This document shows positions 10,423 to 21,326 of a stretch of DNA of 64,000 nt, piece by piece. A program made the translations under genes and the position numbers. Below the pieces are notes generated by a model. That model searched no databases. It worked only from the letters and a program-made list of their open reading frames with translations, and was not told the origin of the DNA. How positions within the stretch are numbered: the stretch's first letter is position 1; each line of letters starts with the position of its first letter. Origin of the DNA: Mortierella alpina (taxonomy: Eukaryota; Mortierellomycota; Mortierellomycetes; Mortierellales; Mortierellaceae); assembly GCA_029449245.1 (NCBI GenBank), contig JANATF010000003.1, positions 2,108,001-2,172,000 of the forward strand, written 5' to 3'.

Positions 10423-12810
10423 CTAATCCTCCAAGAAGAAATAGTTTCCAGAAGCCTTCTGCTCCTTATCCTTGACCGAGTCCATCTTGTTGATTCTGGG
10501 GCGGTAGTTGGTGGGATCTCTGCGGAACGTGATCTCGAGCGAGGACAAGAACTTGTTCATACCAGTCAACAAACTCTGAGGAGAGTTGGCAGTGGCCTCC
10601 ACGGAGGGAGTACCGTCATACACAACAACACGATCAGCCAGGTACGTGGCCATAATAAAGTCGTGCTCGACGATGAAGGCCGTCTTCTTGGCATGAAGGA
10701 TGAAGCGCTTGATGACCTTGGCAGCAATAATACGCTGCTCAGAGTCCAGGTAGGCTGAGGGCTCGTCGATCAGGTAAATGTCGGCGGGGCATCCAAGGGC
10801 CAAGCAAATGGCAACACGCTGCAGTTCTCCTCCTGACAAGTTGCCAACCTCCTGATCGATAATGGGCTCAGTCTGGAGAGGCTTGAGGACATCTGTGTTG
10901 AATTGAGGATGCATGAAAGCAGCCTTGATCTTCTTCAAGAACAACATACGAACAGTACCCTATAATTTGATGCATGTGTGGAAAAGGAAAGTCAGAAACA
11001 GCTTGGATCCGATTCTCAACCGAAGAATTGAATGAGACGTATAAAACAAAAACGGTACCTGGAACTTGGGTGCAATCTTCTGGGGCTTATACGAAACGTT
11101 GAGCTCAGGAACGTGCTGATCACCATCGGGCTTCAAGATACCGGCCAAAAGACGGATGAAGGTAGTCTTTCCGGTTCCGTTCTCTCCCAACATGACAATA
11201 ATCTCCGAATCCGTGAACTGACCAGGCTTGACATGCAGCTTGAAATCGCCCATGGTCTTGGACATCTCTGGATATTTGTAGCGGCGGTGGTTCTGCATGT
11301 CCTGGAGCTCATCTGCAGTCTCTGCCAGGCGGAAAGTCAAAGACTCCTCACGGAAACGCAAGTTCTCAGTGGGAACCTTTCCGTCCAGGAAGATGTTGAT
11401 ACCTTCACGGACCGAGAAGGGAAGAGTCACGACACCGTACACTGAAGGAACACCGTAAAGAACGCAAATGAAATCCGATAGGTAATCCAAGACGGACAAA
11501 TCGTGCTCGACAACGATGACGAAGCAGGTGGGCTTAAGCAACGAACGAATGGTCTTGGCAGCGTTCAAACGCTGCTTGACATCCAGATAGGACGAAGGCT
11601 CGTCAAACATGTAACTGTAGCGTGACAAAGCAGAAAACTGTTAATCCTAAAACTCCCTAGTGACGCGCGTAATGGTTTCGGCACAATAAAAAAAGGCACT
11701 AGCACATACATATCAGCCTTCTGGATGCACACAATCGAGATGGCGAAACGCTGCAACTCTCCTCCAGACAACTGTCCGACCTCACGCATGAGAATCTCTT
11801 TCAGATCTAGATGACAGGGAAATGCGACACGAGGCGGCTGATCAGTATAAAATATCCAAAAATACTTTGCGAATCGCCGCAGTCTTCAGCATGGTCCATT
11901 GCATAATCCGTACCAAGAAGGTCAATCATTTGCTGGCGGTTTTCGAGCTCCTGCTTGGCCTCCAAAAGATCGCCGACCTTTCCGGAAACAGCCTTGGGCA
12001 GATGATCGACGTACTGAGGCTTGATAATAGCCTTCAAGTTGTCCTCCAAAATCTTTGTGAAGTAGTTCTGAAGCTCTGATCCACGGAAGTGCTTCAGAAT
12101 ATCCTGCCAGTCGGGGGCGTTATCGAAGCGACCCAAGTTGGGCTTGAGCTTTCCTGCGAGGATCTTCAGAGCGGTACTCTTTCCGATACCGTTGGTTCCG
12201 ACCAGACCCAGGACCTGACCGGGTCTGGGAACAGGAAGACGATGCAACTTGAACGAGTTGGCGGAGTAACGGTGGGTGACCTCCTTCTCCAAGTTGGTGG
12301 GCAAGTTGATAATATGGATGGCGCCGAAGGGGCAGCGCTTCACGCAAATACCGCAACCAATGCACAGGTCCTCCGAGATGAAGGCAATCTTGGAGGCAGG
12401 GGAGACCTCAATGCACATCTTGCCTATAATTAACATAAGGGGTCGAATCCGTTAGCATCACCGCGGTGACGTACTGGAGCGCGCGTCGAGACGACAGTTG
12501 AGGGGGCGAGAGCGGGGGCAAGGTCTGAGGGGCTGAAGAAAGGGAGCAGACTGGGGCGCAGCGACGACAGATCCCATCCGAGGCAACTGCGGTTTCCCGG
12601 CGATGGTTGCTGCAAGGAAGGAGTGTGTGCTGTGGGCGGTGCGTGGGCGGTGGGGGGGGGTGTGCATTGGCGCACGGCGAGTAGATCCAACGGGGAGTGG
12701 CGCTTACCCATCTTGACGACGGGGCAGGACTTTTTGCACTCCTGTCTGCACTTCTTGGGCTTGCACTTGTCAGAGTTGACAATGGCGATTCTGGTCAGAT
12801 CATCAGACAT
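10423..12810 (-). CDS. RLI1: ABCE1/Rli1 ribosome-recycling iron-sulfur ABC ATPase
   Basis: Five exons on the minus strand: 12810-12708, 12423-11914, 11806-11710, 11614-11059 and 10960-10423; the joined protein is about 600 residues, as in the family. The N-terminus has the two 4Fe-4S ligand sets ([15 protein letters not shown], and [16 protein letters not shown]). Two ABC domains follow: Walker [10 protein letters not shown] and GENGTGKTT, signature LSGGELQR twice, and Walker B ending in [10 protein letters not shown] and [10 protein letters not shown]. The C-terminus is SGNYFFLED, as expected. The cytosolic enzyme splits ribosomes after termination, binds eRF1 and Dom34, and is essential in eukaryotes. 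Intron 1 (284 nt) interrupts the first iron-sulfur cluster region between codons for MG and KMC. Confidence 0.96.
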
Positions 12811-13017
12811 CTTGAAGGGATGGAGTGGGGATGGTGAGGAAAAAAGCCGAAGTGCAAAAGCGAATCAAGCAACCTGGCCAAAAAATTTTATAGGCCTGTT
12901 TTTGTTTACGGGTCAACTGCCCAACTCAGCGCAGAGATGCCACGCTGTGGTTCAAAAAGTCCGAGCTTTATTTCCTCGCCTTCGCAATGACATCACAGCG
13001 CCGGATTTAAGCGTCGC

Positions 13018-14553
13018 TCACGCCGAGAGGTCAACGCCCCAAATGTCGTAGAACATCGAGGTGATATATCGCTGAGGGTCGGCCTTCAGGACAGCCTGCG
13101 TGCGCGACTGCGCGCCTGGTGCAGCCTTGGTGCTTCTCTTTCTGCGATCTGAAACAAGCATGCCTCGGGTCAAATGGCCCTCTGTCTCGATACGAATATC
13201 GCGCTCCTCGATTCTCCAGCCCACCTGTGCCAGATCAGACTCGTGTTCCAGGTCGATAAAAAAGCCAATGCACAGAGGATCGTGAAGGTTCATGGCGGTG
13301 TAGTGCAGCCTCTCGGATAGAAGATCGAAGAGGAATCCCATAAGCAGAGTCGAGAACTTTGACAATGGCGTCTCCAATGGCGTGACATACTTTCTAAACG
13401 TCGTGGATTCAAGTGACACTTGATGGGTGACTGGGTAAAAAAAGCAATTGATAAAAAAAGCCATTAGAACACGCAGTTATGTGTCGCTTTGACGTTTGGA
13501 CGCGCATTATAACTAGCCCCTTACCATCAGTTGGCAGTATGTAAAGAGTAATGGCCTTCTCGGCGTCCTTGGTTGCCGTGGCCTGCAAAATCTTGTGAAC
13601 AGAGTGGGGGCAGGCATCTGTTACATAAAATAGAGGGTGAGAAAAAGAGCTTTCACATGGTGTTTTCATATGACTGATAGTTAACAAAGACCGAGCAAGC
13701 CTTACGGTAGTTGAATTCGCTCGTGGGAGACACATTTCTATGAAGTATCGAAAGGTAAGATCCGTTACGAAAGAACTGAAAACATCTTTTTTCTGCTCAA
13801 GCATCTGTGGCCAAAAATTGAACTTACCCTGGAATATCGATACAGCCTCCCATGCTAATGACCTGCTTGCATCGCGCAAATGTAATGGGGTCCTTCTCGT
13901 ACGCCAAGGCTAGGTTGGTCATGGGTCCAAGTGCAATGAGCGTAATAGTCTTGGGTTCGGCCTGAGCCAGCTGGTGAAGGATCTCGTCATGGGCAAGCTT
14001 CTTAGAGAGGGTGTAGAGTTTCTCAGAATGCATCTTCCCTGCGGCTTCGTCAAGCTCCTTGCCCAACCCTTCGGGATTTAACAAACCGAGGCACTCTGCC
14101 CAGTCGGTGGGTGCAAGGTCAGGATCATTCATGTGCATTTTGCCCAGTCCATCAGGGCCATGAAAGTCCTCGCCATAATTGACCTCGGCAACAAGAGGCT
14201 TGGTTGCGCCTACAATCGAGATGGTTTTAGTAAATGCCTATCGCTCGTATCCCGCGCTGTCGTTTAACCTGGTTCGTACCAACAGAAATGACAGGCTTTT
14301 TGGTGCGGATGTGCTCCAGTCGATCGCGGTTAGGCCCTTTTGGGAGCGATGCCAAACGCTCTGCATTGACTTCCTTGCCAAGGACATGGAGGATGGTGAA
14401 GAGGTTCTTGGTGACATTGTTAATGTTAGTGTTGCCGTAGGTGAGAGTGATCGCTTTGACGTCCACCTTGGGCGAGCCCATGGCATGGAGAATGGCGAGG
14501 GTGTCATCGATGCCAGGGTCGCAGTCAATGATGCAAGGGCTTGCTTTGGTCAT
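13018..14553 (-). CDS. Inosine-uridine preferring nucleoside hydrolase family protein
   Basis: Exons on the minus strand: 14553-14280, 14210-13828, 13737-13706, 13617-13527 and 13430-13018, about 397 residues. The N-terminus CIIDCDPGIDDTLAIL is the family DxDxxxDD metal-binding motif. It continues with GNTNINNVTKN and TLIALGPMTNLALAY, which are typical of the fold. EFNYHACPHSVHKIL corresponds to the usual EFN(x)DPxAA region, but the Asp-Pro is replaced by Ala-Cys-Pro. The late active-site region reads LHDPLCIGF, where many members have the HDP motif. The enzyme cleaves ribonucleosides to base and ribose in purine/pyrimidine salvage. An in-frame ATG 13 codons upstream (14592) is an alternative start. 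Substrate preference is not predictable here. Confidence 0.88.
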
Positions 14554-15154
14554 CTTGTGTTGGTTGATTGCAAGGATGTCAGAGTGGAACATATGCTAAC
14601 GATGTAAGAAGTTAGATGCACAAGAAAAAAAAAATTGTAATGAGGACACGCCCGATCAGTGCGAGGTGCTGTACTCTTCGCAACGTGAGAAACTTGCAAG
14701 GCGATCACTCATTTAGGGTTCACAATGTGGAGCAGAGAAGAAAATGCGGGGAACTCGTGTACCGTGGTACTGTATCTGTGGGAGGATCCTACTCGACACG
14801 AACACGATAGCCCGATAACCCACTGCTGCTACTGCACGTTCAAACGCGTGGAAGTACCGCGCCTCTAAGGCGCGTATACTGTTCCTACCTTCTGGTATCA
14901 ATCGGTGTGCTGCCCTGGCGAGGCATTTTGAAAACCGCCGAGCCTGTGTGCCACATGATGGAACGTGCCATCGCCGTTATTTGCTTGCGTGCTTTTGTAA
15001 ACGGATGCGGTGAGCACGATCGCATTTAGTAAATCGCGCATCGTTTTTTTTTATAAAGAGAGGCAGTAGGCAACCATTTTAACCTACAACACATTCCACA
15101 CCTTCAGCTCCACTCAAGATCCTCACCCATTCAGTTCAGCTAGCCACTTTCAGT
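14554..15154. promoter_or_regulatory. Divergent promoter between nucleoside hydrolase and ATX1
   Basis: About 600 bases between head-to-head genes. A good TATAAA lies at 15052-15057 right after a T-run, about 98 nt before the ATX1 ATG. Nothing else recognisable is present. Confidence 0.5.
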
Positions 15155-15523
15155 ATGACTGTAAGATGAGAGAACTGATATCCGGTTCCTTAAAAGTCTC
15201 ATCACTGTGTAAATACCTCTGGTCCTAACTTGCTCCTGCAGCATTTCTCTTACGACGTAACCATGTCCTGCGGAGGCTGCTCTGGCGCAGTAACCAAAGC
15301 CTTGAGCAAACTGGAGGGCGTTGACAAGTTTGATGTCTCGCTTGCGAACCAAAAGGTCACTGTTGATTCAACAAAACTCACTGAGGTAAATGTCGACTGT
15401 GTACAATCATCATTGCAAAGCCTGGACATGAGCTCATCTTTCATTCTTGCTCAACGGAAATAGTCCGAGATCCTGATCGCTATTCAAAAGACAGGCAAAG
15501 CTGCCAAGATCGCCTATCAATAA
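15155..15523 (+). CDS. ATX1: Atx1-type cytosolic copper chaperone
   Basis: Three exons: 15155-15160 (only ATG ACT), 15242-15385 and 15464-15523; the joined product is 69 residues, the normal Atx1 size. It starts MTHFSYDVTMSCGGCSGAV, with the MxCxxC copper-binding motif. A ferredoxin-like HMA fold follows (ALSKLEGVDKFDVSL, VTVDSTKLTESEILIAIQ). The family hands Cu(I) to P-type ATPases of the secretory pathway. The second intron (15386-15463) happens to be open in frame, so a longer, wrong C-terminus (ending at 15463) can be read through it. Splicing restores the expected ending KTGKAAKIAYQ with its basic patch. Confidence 0.9.
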
Positions 15524-16736
15524 ATAGCCGAATGGCAAGTGCATGAACGCACTGTTTCATATCCAAGACGACGCGAAACTTTTTGCCTCGGAACGAGTGC
15601 CACTAACCAAACGGATAAGAACCAAGTACAGAACATGTTCAAGTATTTAGCTTGAAAGAAGTCGATGACTGCAATAGTGAGGCCCAGTCGTGCTGGAAGG
15701 TGCTCCCCATTTCCGTCTGTTACCGGCAAAAGATTTAGAGCGTTGGACAGGCGAAAGCACAGACGCACGGCCACCCAGGCACAAACCTTATCCAGGAGCT
15801 GCATTTGTTGACGAGTCGCCGTCGTCACCTGAGTTTCCGATGCAGGAGCAGCGAATTGTGATGGTCTTTTTTTTGCAGCTCCTCTTCTTTTTCATTTTTC
15901 ATGACCAAGAAAAGTAACCATCAAGGGCGGCATATCTGCACCTAATCCGGCTAGCAATTGCGAGCGACCGGTGCCCCATGGTGTGTGCCGTTCTTTAAAG
16001 TATCATATCATTCCTACATGTACAGTATGACTACAGAGTCATCATCAATAGATCAGTGGACGAAGAGTCATCACCTTGCATGTAATGGATTTGTCAAGAA
16101 ACATACCAAAGAAAGAGTGATAGGCGGCTACTGCGCGGTCTCTCTCAAGAAAAGGGCGCTGTACTGTAGCGCTGTACGCCAAATGCATTGAGAGCTCTTG
16201 ATCATGTCGGCGGCGGGCAGACCCAAGTGCAGATCGGGCGCGAAATAGCTGGTGGGCTGCGCAATGAAACAAAAGTTCATCTTCCAATGCTGTTCTCCAA
16301 ACGTTCTTCGCCCGTAGCCCTATGCCCCAAAGAGCCATCGCAGTATGGCTGGCCTCCATGCGGCCTCTTGCTGCCCGAAAGGGAGGCGTCATGTAAAGGA
16401 CTAATTAGGACGAGAAGGAGAAGACCTTCAATGCAACCCCACCCCGACGTGAGACACAAGGGCGGCCTTTGAATTCCGTCTTTTTTTCTCTGGCACTCTT
16501 CCCGGCACGGAAAAAAGATGCAGGTATTTAAAGTCTATGGGCTCTGGTTGAGCACCCACTTTTTCCTCTCTCTTTTGTTTATACTTTTAGTCCTTCTCCT
16601 ACAGCTACGCCCACCATCCCTCTCCGCAGCGTTGTCGATCTTCATCCTGTGCGTTATGGAAAATACCCCTGCCTCTACCCCATTCCACTAATCAACAAAC
16701 AACAAACCCAACACCCCTCCTCTGTCTTCATACCCC
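15524..16736. other. Intergenic 1.2 kb, no gene supported
   Basis: It contains the ATX1 3' region and the MFS promoter. Minus-strand frames of 103 and 115 codons (15517-15828 and 16045-16392) do not resemble a known family and show no splice continuity, so I leave them out. The last 180 bases before the MFS ATG are CT-rich, and tatttaaa at 16525-16532 could serve as a TATA element. Confidence 0.4.
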
Positions 16737-18410
16737 ATGCAATCAGGCGTCGATGACAAGGCCGTAAATCTTCCCGCAAGTGACCCTTGCGACGCAGATC
16801 TTACTCTCTATTCCACAGATGATACCATTTCCTCTTCAAATCCAACCCATCTGAACGCCTCCTCTGCAGCATCTACCGAACCCAAACTCAAGATCGATGG
16901 GCCTCCTCAAGTCAAGCCCGGCGCAGATGGCGCCGACGATATGAACTGCCTCGAGAAAGGTTCACCGCCAGCCTATGTCTCCAAAAGCACGGACGATGAC
17001 AAGATGGATTCATCCGGTCTTCTCTACAGCAAGCAGCCTTTCCTCTATGAAGTCCGCACCCACAAGCATTACATTACCTTGACCATCCTCGTGGCCCTCT
17101 TCACAGATATGGTCACGTATGGTATCATCATCCCCATCATGCCCTCCATCATCGCAGACATGGGAGGCGATTCGACCAAGACCGGTGTCCTCGTAGCAGT
17201 CTACGCGGCCGGTATCATGTCTGCATCTCCAGTGTTCGGCATTCTCTCGGACAAGATGGCGTCACGACGCAAGCCCATGATCATCGGTCTCACAGGACTT
17301 TTAATATCCACCATCATCTTTATGCTCGCCAAGACCTACTGGCTCCTCATCATTGCTCGCTTCTTCCAGGGCGTCTCCGGGGGTGCGGTCTGGACGTTGG
17401 GATTAGCACTGATGACAGACTCGTTTGCGGCTAGTGAGATGGGTGTTCAAATGGGCAAATCGTTGATCGGACACACTATGGGCTTGCTGGGTGGACCACC
17501 CATTGGAGGACTGCTGCACGACGCGTTTGGACCCAAGGCGCCGTTTTACTTTTGTATCGCGTTCGTGATCGTGGTGCTTATCCTCCTCTCGCTCTTGATC
17601 GAGGTCCGTGCGGATGAGGTGCTGGAAATCCGCAGGTACGAAGCAGAGATCCGTGAGCGCGACATTGCAAATGGAATCGAGGTGCAGGAGGTACGGACGA
17701 CGACATTGTGGCAGTTGATTACGACCAAGCGCATGATTGCAGCCGTGGCTGTCACAACTCTGGAGGCCTTTGATCTGTCTTCGCTCGAACCTACCCTGCC
17801 ATACTATCTTCGCGACCGCTTCAGCATGACGGAAGGTCAGATCGGACTCGTCTTTATTGCATTCACTTTGCCGACCATTATCTCGCCCCTAGCCGGCTGG
17901 GTCTCGGATCGTTATGGTGCCAAGATCTTGTGTTCGACTGCAGTGTTCATGTGCGGCTGCTTCATGCTCATTCTCAGCATTGAGAACAAGCCGCTCTGGG
18001 GCATCGTCTTGACGCTGGTCGCTATTGGCCTCTCGACGTCTTCCTTCATTGCTCCTATTCTGGGCGAAATCTCGGCAGTGGTCCGGCGGACGGGAGACAA
18101 GGCTGCCTATGCAAGAGCCTTTGCGATCTTCAACATGTCGTTCAGTTTTGGAATGGTGATCGGACCTATCATGGCAGGATACATCTATGAGAAGCATGGC
18201 TTCCGCTGGAACAACATCACGACCGCATGTATCCTGTTTGCGTTTGTACCACTCCTGGTCTACGGAATGGGCGACCGCAAGGCCAAGATGGAGGATGTGG
18301 CCATGTACGAGCGCGAGGAGGAGGAGCGCAAGAGGATGCTCCGAGAGATCGTGTTGATCAAAGCCGAGAGGAAAGCCGCTGAGGAGCAGAACGCCAATAC
18401 CCTGGTGTAA
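16737..18410 (+). CDS. Major facilitator superfamily transporter (DHA1/vesicular amine transporter-like)
   Basis: An intronless gene of 557 codons. A polar N-terminal region of about 110 residues is followed by twelve predicted helices, starting at TLTILVALFTDMVTYGIIIP. The loop between helices 2 and 3 has the MFS motif A form GILSDKMASRRKP; its counterpart in the second half is GWVSDRYGAK. The stretch GLLGGPPIGGLLHDAFG resembles motif C of drug/proton antiporters. The central loop is charged and about 50 residues long; the C-terminal tail is a charged helix (YEREEEERKRMLREIV). The arrangement resembles SLC18-type and fungal DHA1 exporters of amines or drugs. The substrate cannot be stated. 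It is convergent with YbeY, with only 90 bases between stops. Confidence 0.88.
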   Translation: MQSGVDDKAVNLPASDPCDADLTLYSTDDTISSSNPTHLNASSAASTEPKLKIDGPPQVKPGADGADDMNCLEKGSPPAYVSKSTDDDKMDSSGLLYSKQPFLYEVRTHKHYITLTILVALFTDMVTYGIIIPIMPSIIADMGGDSTKTGVLVAVYAAGIMSASPVFGILSDKMASRRKPMIIGLTGLLISTIIFMLAKTYWLLIIARFFQGVSGGAVWTLGLALMTDSFAASEMGVQMGKSLIGHTMGLLGGPPIGGLLHDAFGPKAPFYFCIAFVIVVLILLSLLIEVRADEVLEIRRYEAEIRERDIANGIEVQEVRTTTLWQLITTKRMIAAVAVTTLEAFDLSSLEPTLPYYLRDRFSMTEGQIGLVFIAFTLPTIISPLAGWVSDRYGAKILCSTAVFMCGCFMLILSIENKPLWGIVLTLVAIGLSTSSFIAPILGEISAVVRRTGDKAAYARAFAIFNMSFSFGMVIGPIMAGYIYEKHGFRWNNITTACILFAFVPLLVYGMGDRKAKMEDVAMYEREEEERKRMLREIVLIKAERKAAEEQNANTLV

Positions 18411-18500
18411 TCACCATATTTGTTATTTTTCCCCACTTGAGCATACAAAGTAAAACTATATTCATTGAGTTCATACATTGAGGATCCGTGGTTACGATCT

Positions 18501-19254
18501 CTACTTGACTGGTGTTTGCGGTTGTGCTAGTAGTGACGCCTCCCATGTTTTCATGCGCTTCAATAGAGACTCCTCTCTCCTCTTCATCTACAGTTCAAGA
18601 AGGAGAACAAAGAGAACGAGTCAGGCGTCCATCAATACCATGAGCATTCTTTACAGCGCTTTCAATCGACCTCCGAGCCATTATTTACCAGTCGATAGCC
18701 CTTTCTGTCCTCATGATCATAACCGAGTAAATGACAGATTCCATGCGCGTAAAGTTGCGGTAGCCGGTCCTGAATATCGACCTTATTCAATACGCACCAA
18801 TTAAGCACATACGGTATAGAGATAAAGACGTCTCCCAGATTTTTGTCGTCCTCGGACCGCGGCGCCGGTAGCTCTCCTGGCCTTACAACCTGTCAGTGGG
18901 GTTCGAGTATTTTGGCGGCGTCAATGGGTGGAGAAGGATAGGTACTCTTTTCTTTTTTTTTGAAGCACTGCAAAGGTAGTTCGGAGCAGTGCAGAACCTC
19001 AAGTATCCATCAGGTTTGCATAGACAGTGTCCTCCAGGTTTCGTTACCTCTGTGAAAGGAAAGGACAATATATCCGTAGGCTGGTCCTTGCCGCGATATT
19101 CCGCATTCAGCTGGCGCAATTTCCGATTCCCCGTGAGCTCGACTCCAATGTCCCAATCCTTGTAGCCTGCTGCAGTGAGCATCAACTGAATCTGCGACTT
19201 TACATGAGGCGCAGAGATTTGCAAGCTGCGCTGTGTGCTCTTCAGGAGGATCAT
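18501..19254 (-). CDS. YbeY-type endoribonuclease / rRNA maturation factor (UPF0054)
   Basis: Three exons on the minus strand: 19254-19048, 18889-18689 and 18587-18501, all joining in phase 0, giving about 164 residues. The conserved LNAEYRGKDQPTDILSFPF and GDVFISIP blocks are present. The zinc-binding signature is HGICHLLGYDHE, matching the HGxLHLxGYDH consensus except for the extra Ile/Leu variants. The C-terminus (MKRREESLLKRM) also fits. In bacteria YbeY works on 16S rRNA 3' ends; eukaryotic homologues act in mitochondria or plastids. The N-terminus (MILLKSTQRSLQIS) is basic and Ser-rich without acidic residues, compatible with mitochondrial import. The start at 19254 is the first ATG of this frame. 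Confidence 0.88.
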
Positions 19255-19543
19255 GGTATGATGCGAAAGAATGTGTCAAAGGTGAATCCGAACATGAGGA
19301 ATGCGCGCGGTTATCTATTCAGCCACTCCAGTCCAACAAATATAATAAACTTTCGGCCCCTTGTCCGACATTGACGCGAACTATGCCTTAAAATCCAACA
19401 CGCGCGCAATCCTCTTTGCGTCCTCCGAGTGCAAGTCATAGGCATCTATTGCGAGTTGTGTGTGCGAAGATTGAAAAAAGAAATAATCAGCGAGCTACCT
19501 CCTACTTATGTTCACTTTTGGCAATATGGGGCCTCCTGAACCA

Positions 19544-21122
19544 TCACACACCAAGAGCCTGTGCCTTGCGCTTCAACTTTGCCGCTTCAGGGGTTTCGCG
19601 CACATGCTTCGGCAGTTTCTCGAGTGGCGTTGGCCTTGGCTTGTTGAAGAAATATGGGTGGAGCAAAGCCTGGAATCGACAGCGGAGCGAGTAACGATTA
19701 GCGTCAGCGTTTATCTGAATAATTCCATAACATTAAGCAGCCCAAAAGATGTGTCATACCTCTCTTGCAGATATCCGCTTGTTGGGATCATAGATGAGCA
19801 TGCTCTCTAGAAGCTCTAGTGTGTCTGCTCCCGCTGCCGTGAACAACAATTTGAGTGGCGTCTTTGGGTAGTGTTTGTACTGCATGTAGTCTGGAAGAGT
19901 CGACATATTCTATAACGGTACATGCATAGCGTAAGGTGAATACAATCTCACCTCGTCCGTAACAACAAGTTATCACACCGACTGCAATGAATTTAGAGCA
20001 CTAACCGGCCATTCTGCTTCCGTTGGAGTTCCAAGGGCTTTGAATGTAGTCTCCAATTGATGCATGTCTGTGTCGCCGGGTAAATACGGGTTTCGAAGCA
20101 ATAGTTCTGCAAAGATGCAGCCAATAGCCCAGATGTCGACTCCATATCCGTACTCCTTTGCTCCAAGCAAAAGTTCTGGAGCTCGATACCATCTAAGGAA
20201 AACGTCAAAAGGATCTTCGTTAAGCAACCGCAGTAGGAGCAGAATCTCATCCACTTTCAAAAGTGTGTATTCGCTACCTTGTAACGACTTGAGCCGTTAA
20301 CTGCCGGCCTCGGTCTCCAAAGTCCCTTGCCAAACCAAAATCGGCGAGTTTGAGTTGTCCATCGCGTCCTAGTAACAAGTTGTTTGGCTTCATATCCTGT
20401 TTAAAGACCAGTGAGAAGATACTTGGCTAGTTAATATTGGGCGGACATAAGGACGGGGTTCGAGGACGGCAATGCTCCGTGATGATCCTTGATGATTACT
20501 CTGTGCAAGATCCAGTTTCTGTGACAATGGTCCAGACCGCGCAACGCCATAAGCATCCAGTGTTTGACATCCCCTGGCATAAAGACGATGCTTTTGTCCT
20601 TGATGATCATTTCCAAGTCAGACTCGAGATATTCCAGTACGAGGTTGAGATTCGTCTTATGGAAGTAAACGTCCATCAACTATTACAATAGAAAAAAGTC
20701 ATGAATAACTGGCCTCATTGGCACATCTTTGAGCTGAGTGTAGACATGTGTACGATCTAGAATCGCGCTTTACGTACCTCAATAACGTTTGGGTGTCGCA
20801 GTTCCTGGAGCGTTTTGACTTCTCTGATAGCACTCATGTCGAGGCCATCCTTGAACTTTTGTCCGAGCTTGATCTTTTTGATAGCAACTACTTTGTTGGT
20901 CGACACTTGCCGTCCTGGAAAGGTGTGTCAAGTCAAGTTGAATGAAGTTTGCTACATTAGCATGGCAGTCTGACAACTGTTAGGCGACATGCTTGTGCAC
21001 GGTCCATTGTTCCTACCCAGGTAGACGTGGGCATAGGCTCCCTCTCCGACCATCCTGTCCTTCTTGTAGTCCCTGTGGACCTCGGCATTGTGTTGCTCTG
21101 CGTGGCTCCTGATGGATGTCAT
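19544..21122 (-). CDS. KIN28: Cyclin-dependent kinase 7 / Kin28 (CAK and TFIIH kinase)
   Basis: Exons on the minus strand: 21122-21017, 20914-20778, 20679-20500, 20396-20278, 20192-20006, 19909-19760 and 19669-19544, about 334 residues. Seen in order: Gly loop [32 protein letters not shown] with the catalytic Lys, and [12 protein letters not shown] in place of a PSTAIRE helix. Then come [13 protein letters not shown], the [11 protein letters not shown] activation loop and the [16 protein letters not shown]-loop region with Thr. The matches are to CDK7, including [14 protein letters not shown] and [13 protein letters not shown]. The kinase phosphorylates the RNA polymerase II CTD as part of TFIIH and activates other CDKs. 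Upstream in-frame codons are open, so a slightly earlier start or a 5' exon is possible. It is head-to-head with ZNF277, 204 bases apart. Confidence 0.93.
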
Positions 21123-21326
21123 GACTCTGTGCTTCCTCTGTCCGGTGGGGCGGTAAAAAGGTTGAGCATCCACCGAGCAGTATCTTTGTCTGCTGTTGCC
21201 ACCACTTGGGCAAGCCACTGAAAAAATAGGCTTCAGAAGTCTAGCCTGCCCTCTTTTCCCGCTGCTGCAGACAGTTTCCATTCTGTTCTTCACCTCCACT
21301 TCCACCCAGCAACCACCTCCACCACC
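21123..21326. promoter_or_regulatory. Compact divergent promoter of CDK7 and ZNF277
   Basis: Only 204 bases separate the two start codons, so the promoters must overlap. The half nearest ZNF277 is rich in CT and CCA triplets (21255-21326). No TATA box is seen on either side. Confidence 0.55.

Noticed and set aside
15386-15463. C-terminal extension of ATX1 (TEVNVDCV...AQRK)
   Set aside because: It begins with a GT donor, ends with TAG as acceptor, and removing it yields the expected Atx1 C-terminus; it is intron.
15517-16392. Minus-strand frames of 103 and 115 codons after ATX1
   Set aside because: No family resemblance, no consistent splice link between them and no clear start; treated as noncoding.
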